64,000 bases of DNA from Chionoecetes opilio. Taxonomy: Eukaryota > Arthropoda > Malacostraca > Decapoda > Majidae. Position 1 is the first letter of the stretch; every line of letters starts with the position of its first letter. The DNA is taken from contig JACEEZ010012749.1 in assembly GCA_016584305.1 (NCBI GenBank), forward strand, positions 167,001-231,000, read 5' to 3'. Under the pieces are notes generated by a model. It was not told where the DNA came from. It ran no database searches and worked only from the letters and a program-made list of their open reading frames with translations. Both the position numbers and the translations under genes were made by a program. Below, piece by piece: positions 1-12,061 of the stretch.

Positions 1-180
1 TGGTGAACAGTGTTGTAGGTCTCGTCCAAGGTCCAAGGTCCAAGACTGGTCTTGGTCTCGAGACCAGTTTGATGTAGACTTGGTCTTGGTCTTGGTCGAT
101 GTGATCTTGGTCTTGATCTTGGTCTTGGTCTCGAAGCTTCTGGTCTCGGAGTTTGGCTCGAGACCAGGTCGAGAGCAGGA
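1..180. repeat. GGTCTTG-type simple repeat
   Basis: Short degenerate units of the type GGTCTTGGTC and GTCTCGAGACC follow each other through the first 180 bases. It reads as a local low-complexity satellite cut by the window edge. No gene is visible in it. Confidence 0.7.
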
Positions 181-1059
181 TTAAAAAGTGCATCGCGGCG
201 TGGGGAAGGTCGGAATTTATTATCATACACTGAGAAAAATCATGGCTGTTTCGATTCACGGCGCACAGCGTTGTACTGTCTATAGATACTGCCTGACTAG
301 TTCTACGGTGATGATGCATGAGCTGAGCCCTATGAGCGCTGATAGAGTGCGTGCGAGTCGAGAGAACATGCATGACGTGGCCATTCTTGCAGTGATAATC
401 TCCGTTTGCACGCACGTGTGTTTGCAGCTCTGTTCACCTCCGTGTACTTCATATATGTGTAGGCCTATGCAATCCCCGCACCTTTCGTACATGTACACCA
501 CAGGTTTAGCTAGCTCACTTGGAAAACGTAACCACAAAAATTGCTATTTTCCTATGTTTGTTTCTTCATGCCAACGAAGCAATGAAAGCAGAAATATTTG
601 ACCTAGATGTTCAGTTGTTCACATATATTAAATTTTGTAAATATATTTCCTCCCTTATACGTTACCCTTACCCGCCTTCTACAAGGGGCAGGGGCAGGGG
701 CAAGGGTCTTCTTCTGCATGGACAAAGGTTGAGCATATAACAAGTTTGGTTCACATTTTTTATTATTTTTGCATTTGATCCCTAAGACTATATGGATAAT
801 TTAATTAGGTCCGTTATATTCAAAGGTACATGTATGAGAAAAAAAAAAAAAACCCATTCCTAACAAACAGGACAGGGCAATACAATTTTGTATTTACGCA
901 GTACAGACCAAAAACATTCAGATAATAGTCATATCATGGATAACAGTAGAACTGACACTCCGCAACTACGCGCGCTGAACGCTGCAGTACTGGCCCCATG
1001 GTCAGTCTGCTGGCCCATTCACTTGCTGCATATGACTATCATATAGACTGGTTTATCAG
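181..1059. other. Unannotated stretch, no supported gene
   Basis: The reading frames here (longest 137 codons from 188) have no recognisable domain, no convincing start context and no compositional signature of coding DNA. A G-rich GGGGCA run lies near 684-703 and a short poly-A near 840-853. I see nothing else that can be named. Confidence 0.5.
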
Positions 1060-1355
1060 TATATATCATATATGATATACCGTAATCTTCGTAAATGTTT
1101 GTTCTATAATATTATCAAATAAAAAACAGTAAAACACACTAAAGAAATGCCATTACGAGACTCTGAAGAAATATGCATGAACTTAATATTCACTTCATCT
1201 CTTCGCCATTTAAAACTTTGTGAGTCAACTTTTATCATGAAGGGTATCAATAGAAGCGCAATTTTATTAGCTTTCCATTGATGTATTTCGTTTTCTGATA
1301 AATGAATTAGAACCATGCATAAATTAGCATTAAATATATTAATAAAATATTCGGA
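1060..1355. repeat. Partial copy of the 25-26 kb foldback-arm repeat
   Basis: This stretch matches, with moderate divergence, the ~310-bp unit that forms the arms of the foldback element at 24973-26315. Shared landmarks are TTTGTTCTATAATATTATC, the AAAGAAATGCCATTA block, CTCTTCGCCATTTAA and TAGCTTTCCATTG. No terminal repeats are visible here, so it is a solo or truncated copy. The 115-codon minus-strand frame that covers it is read-through of the repeat. Confidence 0.7.
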
Positions 1356-2029
1356 TACATTAACCTCGGTAAAACGATATCTGGGTCTCCAGTGCATGCT
1401 GCTTATAAGATGATAAGTACACAGTGTAAAAGCCAGGGACATGAGTGGCAAGGAGTGAAAGTTTGACTAACTCAGGTCAGGTTAGGCTACATACTCATGA
1501 GGACGGATGCAAAAGTAGCACCTTCATTAGCTGAAGCGAACGAGTCCGGCCAATTCGCCAACTTTGTTTCTTAATTAGCTTTTACTGTCAAGAATTTGAA
1601 GGAGAATAGGGCTAGAGGACAAGTAAGAGTATGGGGCTTAGATTCAGCAAACTTACAGCTGTACCCTGTTACGAGGTCCCAGTTACTAGATCGCTACTAG
1701 AGGTGGTAAATCTGTATTTGGCAACAATATTGTAAGCACCTAGTAAGCTACTAGGTCCGTTGCAGCTGGTAGCCACCAGAGGGGTCTGGTGCTGCGCAAC
1801 AGCCAATCATCTCCAAGCTTACTTAAGGCGTGTTAGGCTAACACGTGATTTTGTTTACAAATACATTTGATTTAAAATTCATAGTATTTTAGTCATAGAC
1901 TAGCCGCAAAGCCGCCCTCCGGGCGGACTTTTTGGCTAGCTCCTACGGAGGGCTATTGGTGGTGGGCCTTTGGCCCACCAAACACGGACTCTCCAGATAG
2001 CCCCTTCTAACTTTCCTGAAATCATGGAT
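1356..2029. other. Intergenic, short palindromes only
   Basis: No gene is recognised. Between about 1900 and 1980 there are several short inverted repeats (CCGCCCTCCGGGCGG and GTGGGCCTTTGGCCCAC), probably part of an old MITE end. The rest is unique-looking AT-rich DNA. Confidence 0.4.
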
Positions 2030-2893
2030 GTAGAAATGTATGTATTCCCCCCACCCATTCACTCACTCATTACCCATCACCCCCCAGCCATTCACTCACC
2101 CATTACCCATCACCCCCCACCCATTCACTCACCCATTACCCATCACCACACACCCATTCACTCACCCATTACCCATCACCCCCCACCTATTCCCTCACCC
2201 ATCACCCATCACCCCCAACCCATCACCCCCCACCCATTCACTCACCCATCACCCCACACCCATTACCCATCACCCCACCCATTCACTCACCCATTACCCA
2301 TCACCCTACATCAAGGTTTCCTCAATTCTCGCAACCCACTTTTTTTTCACAATTATCGCTAATAGGCTGCTAAAAAAAAAGAAGAAGAAAAGTGATCGGA
2401 TCATCTCATAATTGGGCTTAAAACCTTCCCCTGGTCAACCCGGTTCCAAAAATGTGCCATATGAGGTGATTGCGCCACGGGGGGCGGAACCTATACCAGA
2501 CACACACACACACACAGACAGATAGACAGACAGACAGACACACTTTCGCTTATATTTACCATTACCCATCACCCCCCACCTATTCCCTCACCCATCACCC
2601 ATCACCCCCAACCCATCACCCCCCACCCATTCACTCACCCATCACCCCACACCCATTACCCATCACCCCACCCATTCACTCACCCATTACCCATCACCCT
2701 ACATCAAGGTTTCCTCAATTCTGGCAACCCACTTTTTTTTTCTCACAATTATCGCTAATAGGCTGCTAAAAAAAAGAAAACAAAAAGTGATCGGATCGTC
2801 TCATAATTCGGCTTAAAACCTTCCCCTGGTCAACCCGGTTCCAAAAATGTGCCATATGAGGTGATTGCGCCACGGGGGGCGGAACCTATACCA

Positions 2894-2943
<50 letters not shown>

Positions 2944-3301
2944 GACAGACAGACACACTTTCGCTTATATTTACCATTACCCATCACCCCCCACCTATTC
3001 CTTCACCCATCACCCCCAACCCATCACCCCCCACCCATTCACTCACCCATCACCCCACACCCATTACCCATCACCCTACCCATTCACTCACCCATTACCC
3101 ATCACCCTACATCAAGGTTTCCTCAATTCTCGCAACCCACTTTTTTTTCACAATTATCGCTAATAGGCTGCAAAAAAAAAAAAAAAAAAAAAAAGAAGTG
3201 ATCGAATCATCTCATAAGTGGGCTTATGACCTTCCCCTGGTCAATCTGATTCCAAAAATGTGCCATATGAGGTGTTTGCGCCACGGGGGGCGGAACCTAT
3301 A

Positions 3302-3386
<85 letters not shown>

Positions 3387-3410
3387 GACACACTTTCGCT
3401 TATATTATTA
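2030..3410 (+). repeat. ~400-bp tandem array with nested minisatellite and (CA)n
   Basis: A composite unit is repeated about three times: a CCCATTACCCATCACC-type minisatellite, then TTTCCTCAATTC and poly-T/poly-A, then CCTTCCCCTGGTCAACC, then a CACGGGGGGCGGAACC block, then (CA)n with (GACA)n. The landmark CCTTCCCCTGG occurs near 2425, 2820 and 3229, which gives a period of about 395-410 bases. The (CA)n block grows from copy to copy, ending in roughly 40 CA repeats at 3303-3381. The proline/histidine-rich frames over it are repeat translation, not genes. Confidence 0.85.
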
Positions 3411-4386
3411 TAGAAGATAGATGTATAATACCTCCATAATTTTAGTAAATGATGTCTCAAGAGGTTATTTATCATTATGATGCCTCATAAAGGTTCGTTT
3501 AGCATGGCTGTCACCTGATTCTTAAGTCATCTATTTTTAATAATCATGACTATTACCGGAAAACATGAAAAAATTGCCTCATATGAGCCTCCGTGTGTGA
3601 TTCTACACATATGATTCTTTGTCTTCTTATCTGTTGTCGATGATTGAATCATAGGAGCTTTCGAGGGAAAACTTACGGTGTAGCCAAGTTCAAGGAGAAA
3701 AATGGAAGAATTTGGCTAATATAGTGTATGTATAACATGACTGGGTCTGGAACCAAGTATTTTTCACCTTTCTACTGTTTTTATAGGTCAGAACCAGTGT
3801 GAAAGGGTATATGTGCAGTTTAAACCAATACACGTTCGGTGGTTTTAAGTATCTTGAACGTTTCGTTCTCATCATAAGGAGTATTTCTAACCCTTACAAC
3901 AGTCGTCAGAAATGAAAAATAACACAAGGGGGGGGGGGTCTGGGGGGGCGAAACCCCCCCACTGAGGTTAGGTTACGTAATCAATGCCCAAGTTAGGTTA
4001 GTTAACTAGCAGGGGGGTCTGCCCCCTCCCCCCCCCCACTGTTATGTCAGGAGAGTATTGGTCAAAAGGGAGTATTTGTTGAAACTGCATATTTACATGT
4101 GAAAGTAACAATGAAATGTTATGCAAACAAAATTTTTTTCTTAGGTTAGGTTAGGTTAGTTTTAGGGTCAGGTTGGGTTAATATGATGTTTCGATTAGGT
4201 TATTATTTGATGCCTTTCCAAGTAGAGATAAGTGCTTTTTCTTGTGAAAACGTCTAAAAGTCATTTAAAAAATGTCATCACTTTCAAATTGCATAAAACA
4301 CACTTTTTAGATGTTTGCACAGAAAAAAACTATCCCCACTTAAATTTTGGTAAAGCAGAAAATATTAAACTAAAAAAATTGAACTA
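3411..4386. other. Intergenic with G/C runs and a TTAGG run
   Basis: No gene recognised. Runs of G and C at about 3930-3960 and 4013-4040 form a loose inverted pair around a GGTTAGGTTA segment. The remainder is AT-rich and unremarkable. Confidence 0.4.
4141..4166 (+). repeat. Interstitial (TTAGG)n telomere-type run
   Basis: Four to five consecutive TTAGG units. TTAGG is the ancestral arthropod telomere repeat. A short internal run like this does not mark a chromosome end but supports an arthropod source. Similar short runs lie at 9196-9217 and 16187-16216. Confidence 0.75.
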
Positions 4387-4509
4387 CACTACCCTCCCGA
4401 GTTTCGCGCTTGCTTTCTTCCGGAGGCATAGCGCGAAACTCGCGGATCGCGAAACTCGGGTATTATAAACCCTGTAAAAATGCTTATTTAGTCCGTTTTT
4501 TTTTTTTGG

Positions 4510-4516
4510 TGTGTGT

Positions 4517-4557
<41 letters not shown>

Positions 4558-4624
4558 TGTGTGTGTGTGTCTGTGTGTCTGTGTGTCTGTGTGTCTGTGT
4601 GTGTGTGTGTCTGTGTGTGTGTGT

Positions 4625-4699
<75 letters not shown>
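4510..4699 (+). repeat. (GT)n microsatellite
   Basis: About 190 bases of GT repeat with scattered CT interruptions in the first half and a nearly pure second half. The valine/cysteine frames covering it in all three phases are artefacts of the repeat. Confidence 0.95.
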
Positions 4700-4705
<6 letters not shown>

Positions 4706-5293
4706 CAGCGCCGTTAGGCAGGGACCTCTAGGGGTGGGATGGTAGGCCCTGAAGGTTAACTTGAGGGCTGTGTACCTACCGTATTTTACAGCTTATAAGA
4801 CTCACTTTTTCCCCCAAAAAATATCCTGAAAATGCCCCAAGCCACTGTCCACCCAGCAGTGAATGGGTACTGGGTGTTAGCCTAGGGTTTGTGACCCGCC
4901 TCCCGGGGTGGTGGCTTCGGCCAACACTACATAGAGAAGAGGAGGGAGGAGAGGAGCTTGAGATTGAGCTTGAGTTGGGAGTCACCCAGCGGATGCTGTT
5001 TTGGTCTGAGTGAGTGAGCTTGACACATATCTTGTCAGCTGATGGTCGTGTGACAGTGTTATACGACAATAACACTGTCACAATGCTTTCCTCTCTTCTC
5101 TCCTGTCTCCTCCAGTACCTCCAGAAACCACAGTACCACACACGTCATGGTTAATCACTTATAAAGGAGTATTTTGTGGTAAATAATAAGGTAAGGTGCT
5201 ACTTATTTCGAGGTGTTACCTATCTTATGCGACACCAGCTGCTCATGTAGCGAAAAACACAAACAAATGGAAGAAAAAAAAAAAAAAAAACTA

Positions 5294-5368
5294 CACACAA
5301 CACTCGATTTCCCGGACTAATAGGGGGGAGCACTGGTCCGGGAATCGCAACAGTCCAGGAATTATCCT

Positions 5369-5415
<47 letters not shown>

Positions 5416-6221
5416 GATGCCATTACCCACCCCCGGACGTTTATCCTACTCTAGTATTTACTGTCCGGCAACAGCCAATATCAACTACCCCGCCGCGGAC
5501 TTTTACGTCCGCTGAGCATGCTGCCACCTGGCGGGAGGCAGCAGAAAGTGTTCAATAGTCTCAAGAGATGTTCCTGCACCAAGGGCAGTGCGGGTCAGGG
5601 GACTAACGGAGGCGGTGCAGGTGAACCGTGAGTGTCGTGTGTCCAAATGTAAACAATACGACCGCTGAGCATGCTGCCACCTGGCGGGAGGCAGCAGAAA
5701 GTGTTCAATAGTCTCAAGAGACGTTCCTGCACCAGTGGCAGTGGGGGTCAGGGGACTAACGGAGGATGTGCAGGTGAACCGTGAGTGTCATGTGTCCAAA
5801 TGTAAACAATACGACCGCTGAGGATGCTGCCACCTGGCGGGAGGCAGCAGAAAGTGTTCAATAGTCTCAAGAGACGTTCCTGCACCAGGGGCAGTGGGAG
5901 TCAGGGGACTGACGGAGGCTGTGCAGGTGAACCGTGAGTGTCGTGTGCCCAAATGTAAACAATACGACCGCTGAGCATGCTACCACCTGGCGGGAGGCGC
6001 GGACACTGACCAGGGGTGACAGGAGACGCTCGGCCCGCCGGACAACTTTGTCAATTTACGACCAGCACCAGGCATTTCAACGTAAAAAAATAAAAATAAA
6101 TAATAATAAATAAAAAAAAAATTAAAAAAAAATCTTGGACTGACATAATCCCGGACCTCGGATTTTGTCCGGCAAATCCGATATCCGGGAAATGGAGGTC
6201 CGGGAAATCGAGGTTTGTGTG
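5294..6221. mobile_element. Family A TIR element, copy 1, with three tandem zinc-knuckle fragments
   Basis: The ends read CACACAACACTCGATTTCCC and its inverse, each with TA outside. The other copy of the host element (around 49675-49690) shows the uninterrupted site, confirming insertion. Inside are long poly-A, then about three direct copies of a ~155-bp unit (5507-5660, 5668-5820, 5822-5975). Read on the minus strand, each unit encodes part of the C-terminal CxxC-H-C segment of a non-LTR retrotransposon protein. No transposase is present. Other copies: 10074-10810, 12736-13480, 15024-16145, 20364-21308. Confidence 0.85.
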
Positions 6222-6300
6222 TACATACAAGCTATACTAAGCCTATTATAATACTATACTAAGCAGGAAGGAAGGAAGACGTGTCCCGTACGTCTCTTAT

Positions 6301-6726
6301 GGGAGGTGGTAGCAGAGTGGGTAGCGTCAAGATATATGTCAAGCTCGAGCACGAGCTTGACAGACGACCTACAAAGTGCTACTAAGCAGAAAAGGTCACA
6401 AGAAGAAGTCTCCGAGTGGCGTTCTCGGTGATCCGAGTTCGATCCTTAATGAGGGCTGTAAAATCCACTTAAAATTTTTCTCTGCACTGTTGAGTGGCCT
6501 AAGAACACCCACACGCTGCCCATTAGCTCTACCTTCGATTGCGAGTGCATCGGAGGATACAGGGGGCGGCATGAGCCTCTAATCACAGGCGTCACTATAG
6601 AAATTCTGTCTGCGCCACCACGGGCGAGGGCCAACCATCACAGCCCTCAAGTTAATCTCCAGGGCCTACCATCCCACTCCTGGAGGTCACTGCCTAATGG
6701 CGCTGTAGGCACACACACACACACAC
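6301..6726 (+). mobile_element. SINE-1 copy (tRNA-derived)
   Basis: The head contains TAGCAGAGTGGGTAGCG (A-box-like) and GAGTTCGATCC (B-box). Between them is a ~75-base insertion containing a small hairpin of AAGCTCGAGCACGAGCTT. The body runs to GGCGCTGTAGG and is followed by (CA)n and poly-A. SINE-1 is the commonest SINE in this window: see 23386, 28669, 37814, 39047, 39413, 48516 and 49189. Confidence 0.8.
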
Positions 6727-6857
6727 CACAAAAAAAAAAAAAAAAACGCGAAACTCGGGGATATAATGCGCGAAAGTCGGGATGGTAAGAATTTAGGACT
6801 CGGCGCGAAACTCGAGGATCGCGAAACTCGCATAGCGTGAAACTCGGGAGGGTAGTG

Positions 6858-7196
6858 TAGTCTGAAAATCTAGCCCCAGTCGCATTGAAAATTTTTACCG
6901 AAAGTTTTACAAGGAACTGCCCGTCACAGGTGAGAAATAGCTTCGGTTAAGATTCGTTTTAGTGACTCTGTCTTGTCTCGTTTACTACTGTACGAAGGAC
7001 TAATCTTTTATCATATATGTCTTCTACTAACCTTTAAACCTCATGGCAAATTGTTACTTTGGTCAAAATCACGGACAAAAATAATCTGGTAAGAATAAAT
7101 CTATGATACTCCACCGTTGCCATCATCAGCAGACCTTCGGGTAGGGTGCCTCTCCCAGCCGTCCCTCATGGACAGTAGCCATGTTAAGGCGTCGTC
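6858..7196. other. Gap between two elements, nothing recognised
   Basis: About 340 bases of ordinary AT-rich DNA between the family B right end and the Harbinger-like left end. No repeat, coding segment or RNA was recognised. Confidence 0.4.
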
Positions 7197-7324
7197 ACAC
7201 TAGCACTTTTCCGTCTATTTTTTCCAGCAACTTTCTAAAAACTAACAATTTTTTTACTGCAAGCCGTCACACACAATCGTTCGCCTGCACTATCAGTCAG
7301 CTGTTCCTGCGACTGTAAACAAAC

Positions 7325-7546
7325 ATGGCTCCGATGCCAGGGCAGGCTATCGCTGGTATACACTTAATTATGTGTATTATCAATCGTAGACGAGCCAAAC
7401 AAGCTAAAATACATACACATATATACATAAAAACAGTAATAGATGAGCGGGCATCAGCCCGCCACTGGAGCCGCAGCAACAGTCAGGTCACAGGTTGGCG
7501 GGGCGTGAGGTCACTCCCGCTCCTTATTTATGAGAAATTCTTCTGA
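7325..7546 (+). pseudogene. Truncated N-terminal frame inside Harbinger-like element
   Basis: A 73-codon frame beginning MAPMPGQAIAG, in the same position relative to the TIR as a second copy at about 22187-22250 that starts MALTPRQAIAA. Conservation of frame and start between two otherwise diverged copies suggests it was once translated. No catalytic motif is left, so the assignment to a Harbinger protein rests only on the TIR and TTA duplication. Confidence 0.45.
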
Positions 7547-7791
7547 ACTACGTGTCCACAGCATTTCGTCTATAATTACAAGTTGAAGTCTTGAAGAGTG
7601 AGAAACGAGTTTTGAGTGTGTCTTGAAAAATATACACAACAATTGAGTCATGCGAGAGACTATTGGCTGTTATATAAAACCAGCTTTTAAATGTATCTAC
7701 ATGTGCAATAGTCACTTGAATATTTTTCATACTTTCAAATGTATTGAATTATAATTTGCAAAAAAATCCTGATTTATATCGAATATCTTTA

Positions 7792-9026
<1,235 letters not shown>

Positions 9027-9198
9027 TTTAAAGTAATCACTATGGATTTTGATTTGACTGAAAGTTGTCTTCAACTTTCCATATGAAGACGATCATGATC
9101 GTTTGACTGGGTCAGACGGAAAAACTATTCAGAACGAGAAAAAACCAACGGAAATCGTAAAAATAGACGGAACAAGTGCTAGTGTGACGCCGCCTTTA

Positions 9199-10071
9199 GG
9201 TTAGGTTAGGTTAGGTTTAGTTTAGCATAGCATTGTTCGTGACCTTTATTTTTCTGGTAGATTTTGGAAAAATCTGGTTTGCTTTTCTTTGAAATCACAA
9301 GTAAGATTTTTACAGGTGGGGTCTAGAGGGAAAAATAATCTAGTGATTGCCACAAAAAACAAAGGTCAGGTTCCTTCAAAACACATCAAAATCTATCAGA
9401 AAAATATAGTTTCGTCTGAAAATGGAGAGGGTCACTAAGAAGAATCTTTACCATAGCTTTTATCAGTTGTTAGGTTTGAGGTATTTAGGATAGATAAAAA
9501 AAATGTATGGGTGGCCTTATAATGCATGGGCTGAGGGGGTCCCCGTAGAAATTTTTTGTCCCCTAAGTTTGTCCTCTAATTCATAAAGTAGACCATCTGG
9601 GTTATCCAAAAATGAGGGTAGACTTTTGGGTTGATGGTCCATTTACAGAAATTCAGGCCTGTTTATTGAGCAATTGTGACCAAAATGTGGCCCAAAATTT
9701 GGACTGAGGATAATTCAACGCTTCATAACTCCATCCAGAAACACATGAAAATAATGAATGAGCACTCAAAATATTAGTCTTTGAGAGCTCTACAAGTTGA
9801 TATATAACACATGACATAACATTTGATATGTGAATCACCAGAGGTCAAAAGGTCATGAAATCTTAGGTTTTCTAGAAATTTGAGTACTTTTGCAAAATTC
9901 GTCTTTCTTACTCGAATGCAAGATTATTTCTGTGAATTATAAGTCAAATCCTTTTCTTTCGACCTCAGTAAACATATTAAAACTAGTCATGTCTCATTAT
10001 TCAACATAATATAGCACCGGTGCCAACTGAAAAAAGGTCAATTTTAGGAATAGGAGATTTTGGTTTTCAAA
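9199..10071. other. Unannotated AT-rich stretch beginning with TTAGG repeats
   Basis: A short TTAGG run (9196-9217) is followed by about 850 bases without a supported gene, RNA or repeat. Reading frames here are under 65 codons and unrecognisable. Confidence 0.45.
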
Positions 10072-10073
10072 TA

Positions 10074-10810
10074 CACACAACCCTCGTTTTCCTGGACTAA
10101 TAGGGGGGAGCACTCGTCCGGAAACCGCAAACTTCTGGGAATTGCAGCAGTCCGAGGCCATTGCCCACCCACGGACGTTTATCCTACTCTAGTATTTACT
10201 GTCCGGCTACCGCCAATATCAACTACCCCGCTGCGGACTTTTACGTCACTTTGCTGTTGTTTTTAGGGCTGCGAGGATCCCTTGGGGAACACAGAGCCCT
10301 GGTGATGTCCTGTGATGCTATCACAGGCGCTGTAGTTGACCTGTCTTCCTCAGGAAGGCACAGGTGTGGCGGATGACAGCGTGTTGCCGGGAGGGGTGGA
10401 CGCCAGCCGCTGCCAGCAGGGTGGGCAGGTCACAGGTGGCGACGTTCAGGGTGAGGAGTTGAGAGTGTAGCACTACACGGTGGGAGTGGAAGCGCGGACA
10501 CTGCAACAGAAAGTGTTCAATAGTCTCGGAGACGTTCCTGCACCAGGGGCAGTGGGGGTCAGGGGACTGACGGAGGCGGTGCAGGTGAACCGTGAGTGTC
10601 GTGTGCCCAAATGTAAACAATACGACTGCTGAGCATGCTGCCACCTGGCGGGAGGCGCGGACACTGACCAGGGGTGACAGGAGACGCTCGGACTGCCGGA
10701 CAACTTTGTCAATTTACGGACTGGCCCAGGCATTTGTCCGGGACTGACATATCCCTGGATCTCTGATTTTGACCGGCTAATCCGATATCCGGGAAAACGA
10801 GGGTTGTGTG
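10074..10810. mobile_element. Family A TIR element, copy 2
   Basis: The ends CACACAACCCTCGTTTTCC and CGAGGGTTGTGTG are both flanked by TA (10072-10073 and 10811-10812). It encloses the longest captured retrotransposon tail (10321-10644, minus). The subterminal sequences GGACTAATAGGGGGGAGCAC (left) and TCCGATATCCGGGAAAACGA (right) define the two distinct ends of the family. No transposase is present. Confidence 0.88.
10321..10644 (-). pseudogene. Captured C-terminus of non-LTR retrotransposon ORF2 (zinc-knuckle tail)
   Basis: A 107-codon frame with the pattern CPWCRNVSETIEHFLLQCP, the CxxC...H...C motif found after the reverse transcriptase in many R1/Jockey-like retrotransposon proteins. It ends in CAFLRKTGQLQRL and stop, followed by a short 3' segment and CCCTAAAAACAACAACA. 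Reverse transcriptase and endonuclease are absent, so it cannot act alone. It has no start signal of its own. It sits inside TIRs of a DNA transposon, so it travels as cargo. The same fragment recurs in all five family A copies. Confidence 0.7.
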
Positions 10811-10886
10811 TACTACACACACGTACCACACGTGTGGTACACACATTACCACACGTAAAAGACCACACCCATTTAAAATTTACAAG

Positions 10887-11595
10887 AATGCGGTTGATGT
10901 CTCATAATCTGAAAATAGAGACTGGTAGATAGAGCCGAACACCGAGAGAGTTAAGACTCTGCAGTTGTAATCAACGTAAAGTTCAGGACGAGACTCATGT
11001 TTTGTTAGAGTGTCCCATTTCTGATAACTGCAGGAGAAATTTTCCATTGTTAAATTTCATCAATGAGTAGGTTACTAGGTGAGGGGGTTCACTGCGATAT
11101 ATTATGTAAATATGTTTATGATGTTTTACATTGTGAAACATTTGTTCGGTAACCTTCTAGAGCTGGTATTTTTCCTTTTTACATCATTCTATAATTTTGT
11201 CATTCACTCTTGTGTTTTCTGGTTCTAAATTTCTTGTTTTATTTTTATTTTTAGTATAGATTTTTATCCCTTACGTCACTAATGTAATTATTATTCTTAA
11301 AATTTTTGTTTCATATGGTTATGTAAATATGTTCATAATGTGTTACATAGTGATGTAATTATTGAGTAATTTTTTGGAGCAGTTTTGCTGTGTTTTAGTT
11401 TTTAGGTTGTTAATTGTCATTCTTTGTGTTTTCTTTTAGATGGTTTTTAGTATAGAAATATCGCCCTCTTTTCTTGTTAATGCATTTAGTATCGTTATTT
11501 TTACTTGGACAAAGTGTATCCTATTTTTTTTTATGACGTAAAAAAATTCTGCAAAACTGGTACTTTGTCAATAAACTACTACTACTACTACCATG
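10887..11595 (+). pseudogene. 3' end of a non-LTR retrotransposon with (TAC)n tail
   Basis: From 10887 a frame of about 61 codons reads ...NLKIETGR, one TAG, then TPRELRLCSCNQ and VQDETHVLLECPISD before a stop at 11068-11070. The C-x-C...H...C pattern is a retrotransposon C-terminal zinc knuckle, different from the family A one. About 500 bases of 3' untranslated sequence follow, with an AATAAA at 11569 directly before (CTA)n, a microsatellite tail typical of LINE 3' ends. Everything upstream is missing, so it is a 5'-truncated copy. Confidence 0.65.
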
Positions 11596-12061
11596 GAAGA
11601 TTTAACGATTTATGATATACTTTCAGTAACGATCTGCATGCGTTCTGAACCATCTATACTGTTTTATTAATATTATATCAGCTTTCAATGCTTGAAGTAT
11701 ATGCTATTTACATCATACGTCACATTGTTCGAAAGGTTCATATCAATCACTAGCTCAATATTTCTGCTAAAATATTAAGTTTTCATGAGACTATTCCTGT
11801 TCTCTTAGCATATTTTAGGCCTTTTTCAATGTACATTTGCCTATAGTCTGCCATTTGCGCATTTATGTATTGCTAGTGTCACTTATGAGTGCAAAAGCTA
11901 TACACACATTTCCCTCTGTCCTATCACTCTGATACATATTTATAATATTTACAAGGCATGTTTTGGTTCCAACAATATCATCTTATAATAGCACATTGTA
12001 TTAGTCACATGTCTAATGCATCTTACAAAACTAATCACCTGTATCTTGGTAATCTCTGTAA
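11596..12061. other. Gap, nothing recognised
   Basis: About 465 bases of AT-rich DNA downstream (minus strand) of the 12062-13930 frame. It may contain that element's 3' end, but no tail or inverted repeat is visible. Confidence 0.35.

Larger units (their letters stand above)
4387..6857. mobile_element. Family B TA-flanked TIR element, complete, with nested insertions
   Basis: Both ends carry the inverted repeat CACTACCCTCCCGAGTTTCG (left 4387, right ending 6857), each flanked by TA. The interior holds a long (GT)n tract, the 3' end of a SINE-1 copy (about 4705-4772, minus), sequence shared with the body of a tRNA-Val-like SINE (about 4840-4930), a nested family A element (5294-6221) and a SINE-1 copy (6301-6726). 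The copy at 49029-50488 has the same order in the opposite orientation without the family A insertion. It has no transposase and must have been moved by another element's enzyme; the TA duplication and CA-starting TIR suggest the Tc1/mariner-pogo group. Confidence 0.85.

Noticed and set aside
188..740. Small genes at 188-601 and 519-740
   Set aside because: No domain, no homologue recognised, overlapping phases and no promoter or splice context.
4141..4166. A telomere or chromosome end
   Set aside because: Only four to five TTAGG units, surrounded by ordinary transposon sequence on both sides; same for 9196 and 16187.
4410..4745. Cysteine/valine-rich frames that look like small secreted proteins
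   Set aside because: Pure translation of the (GT)n tract.
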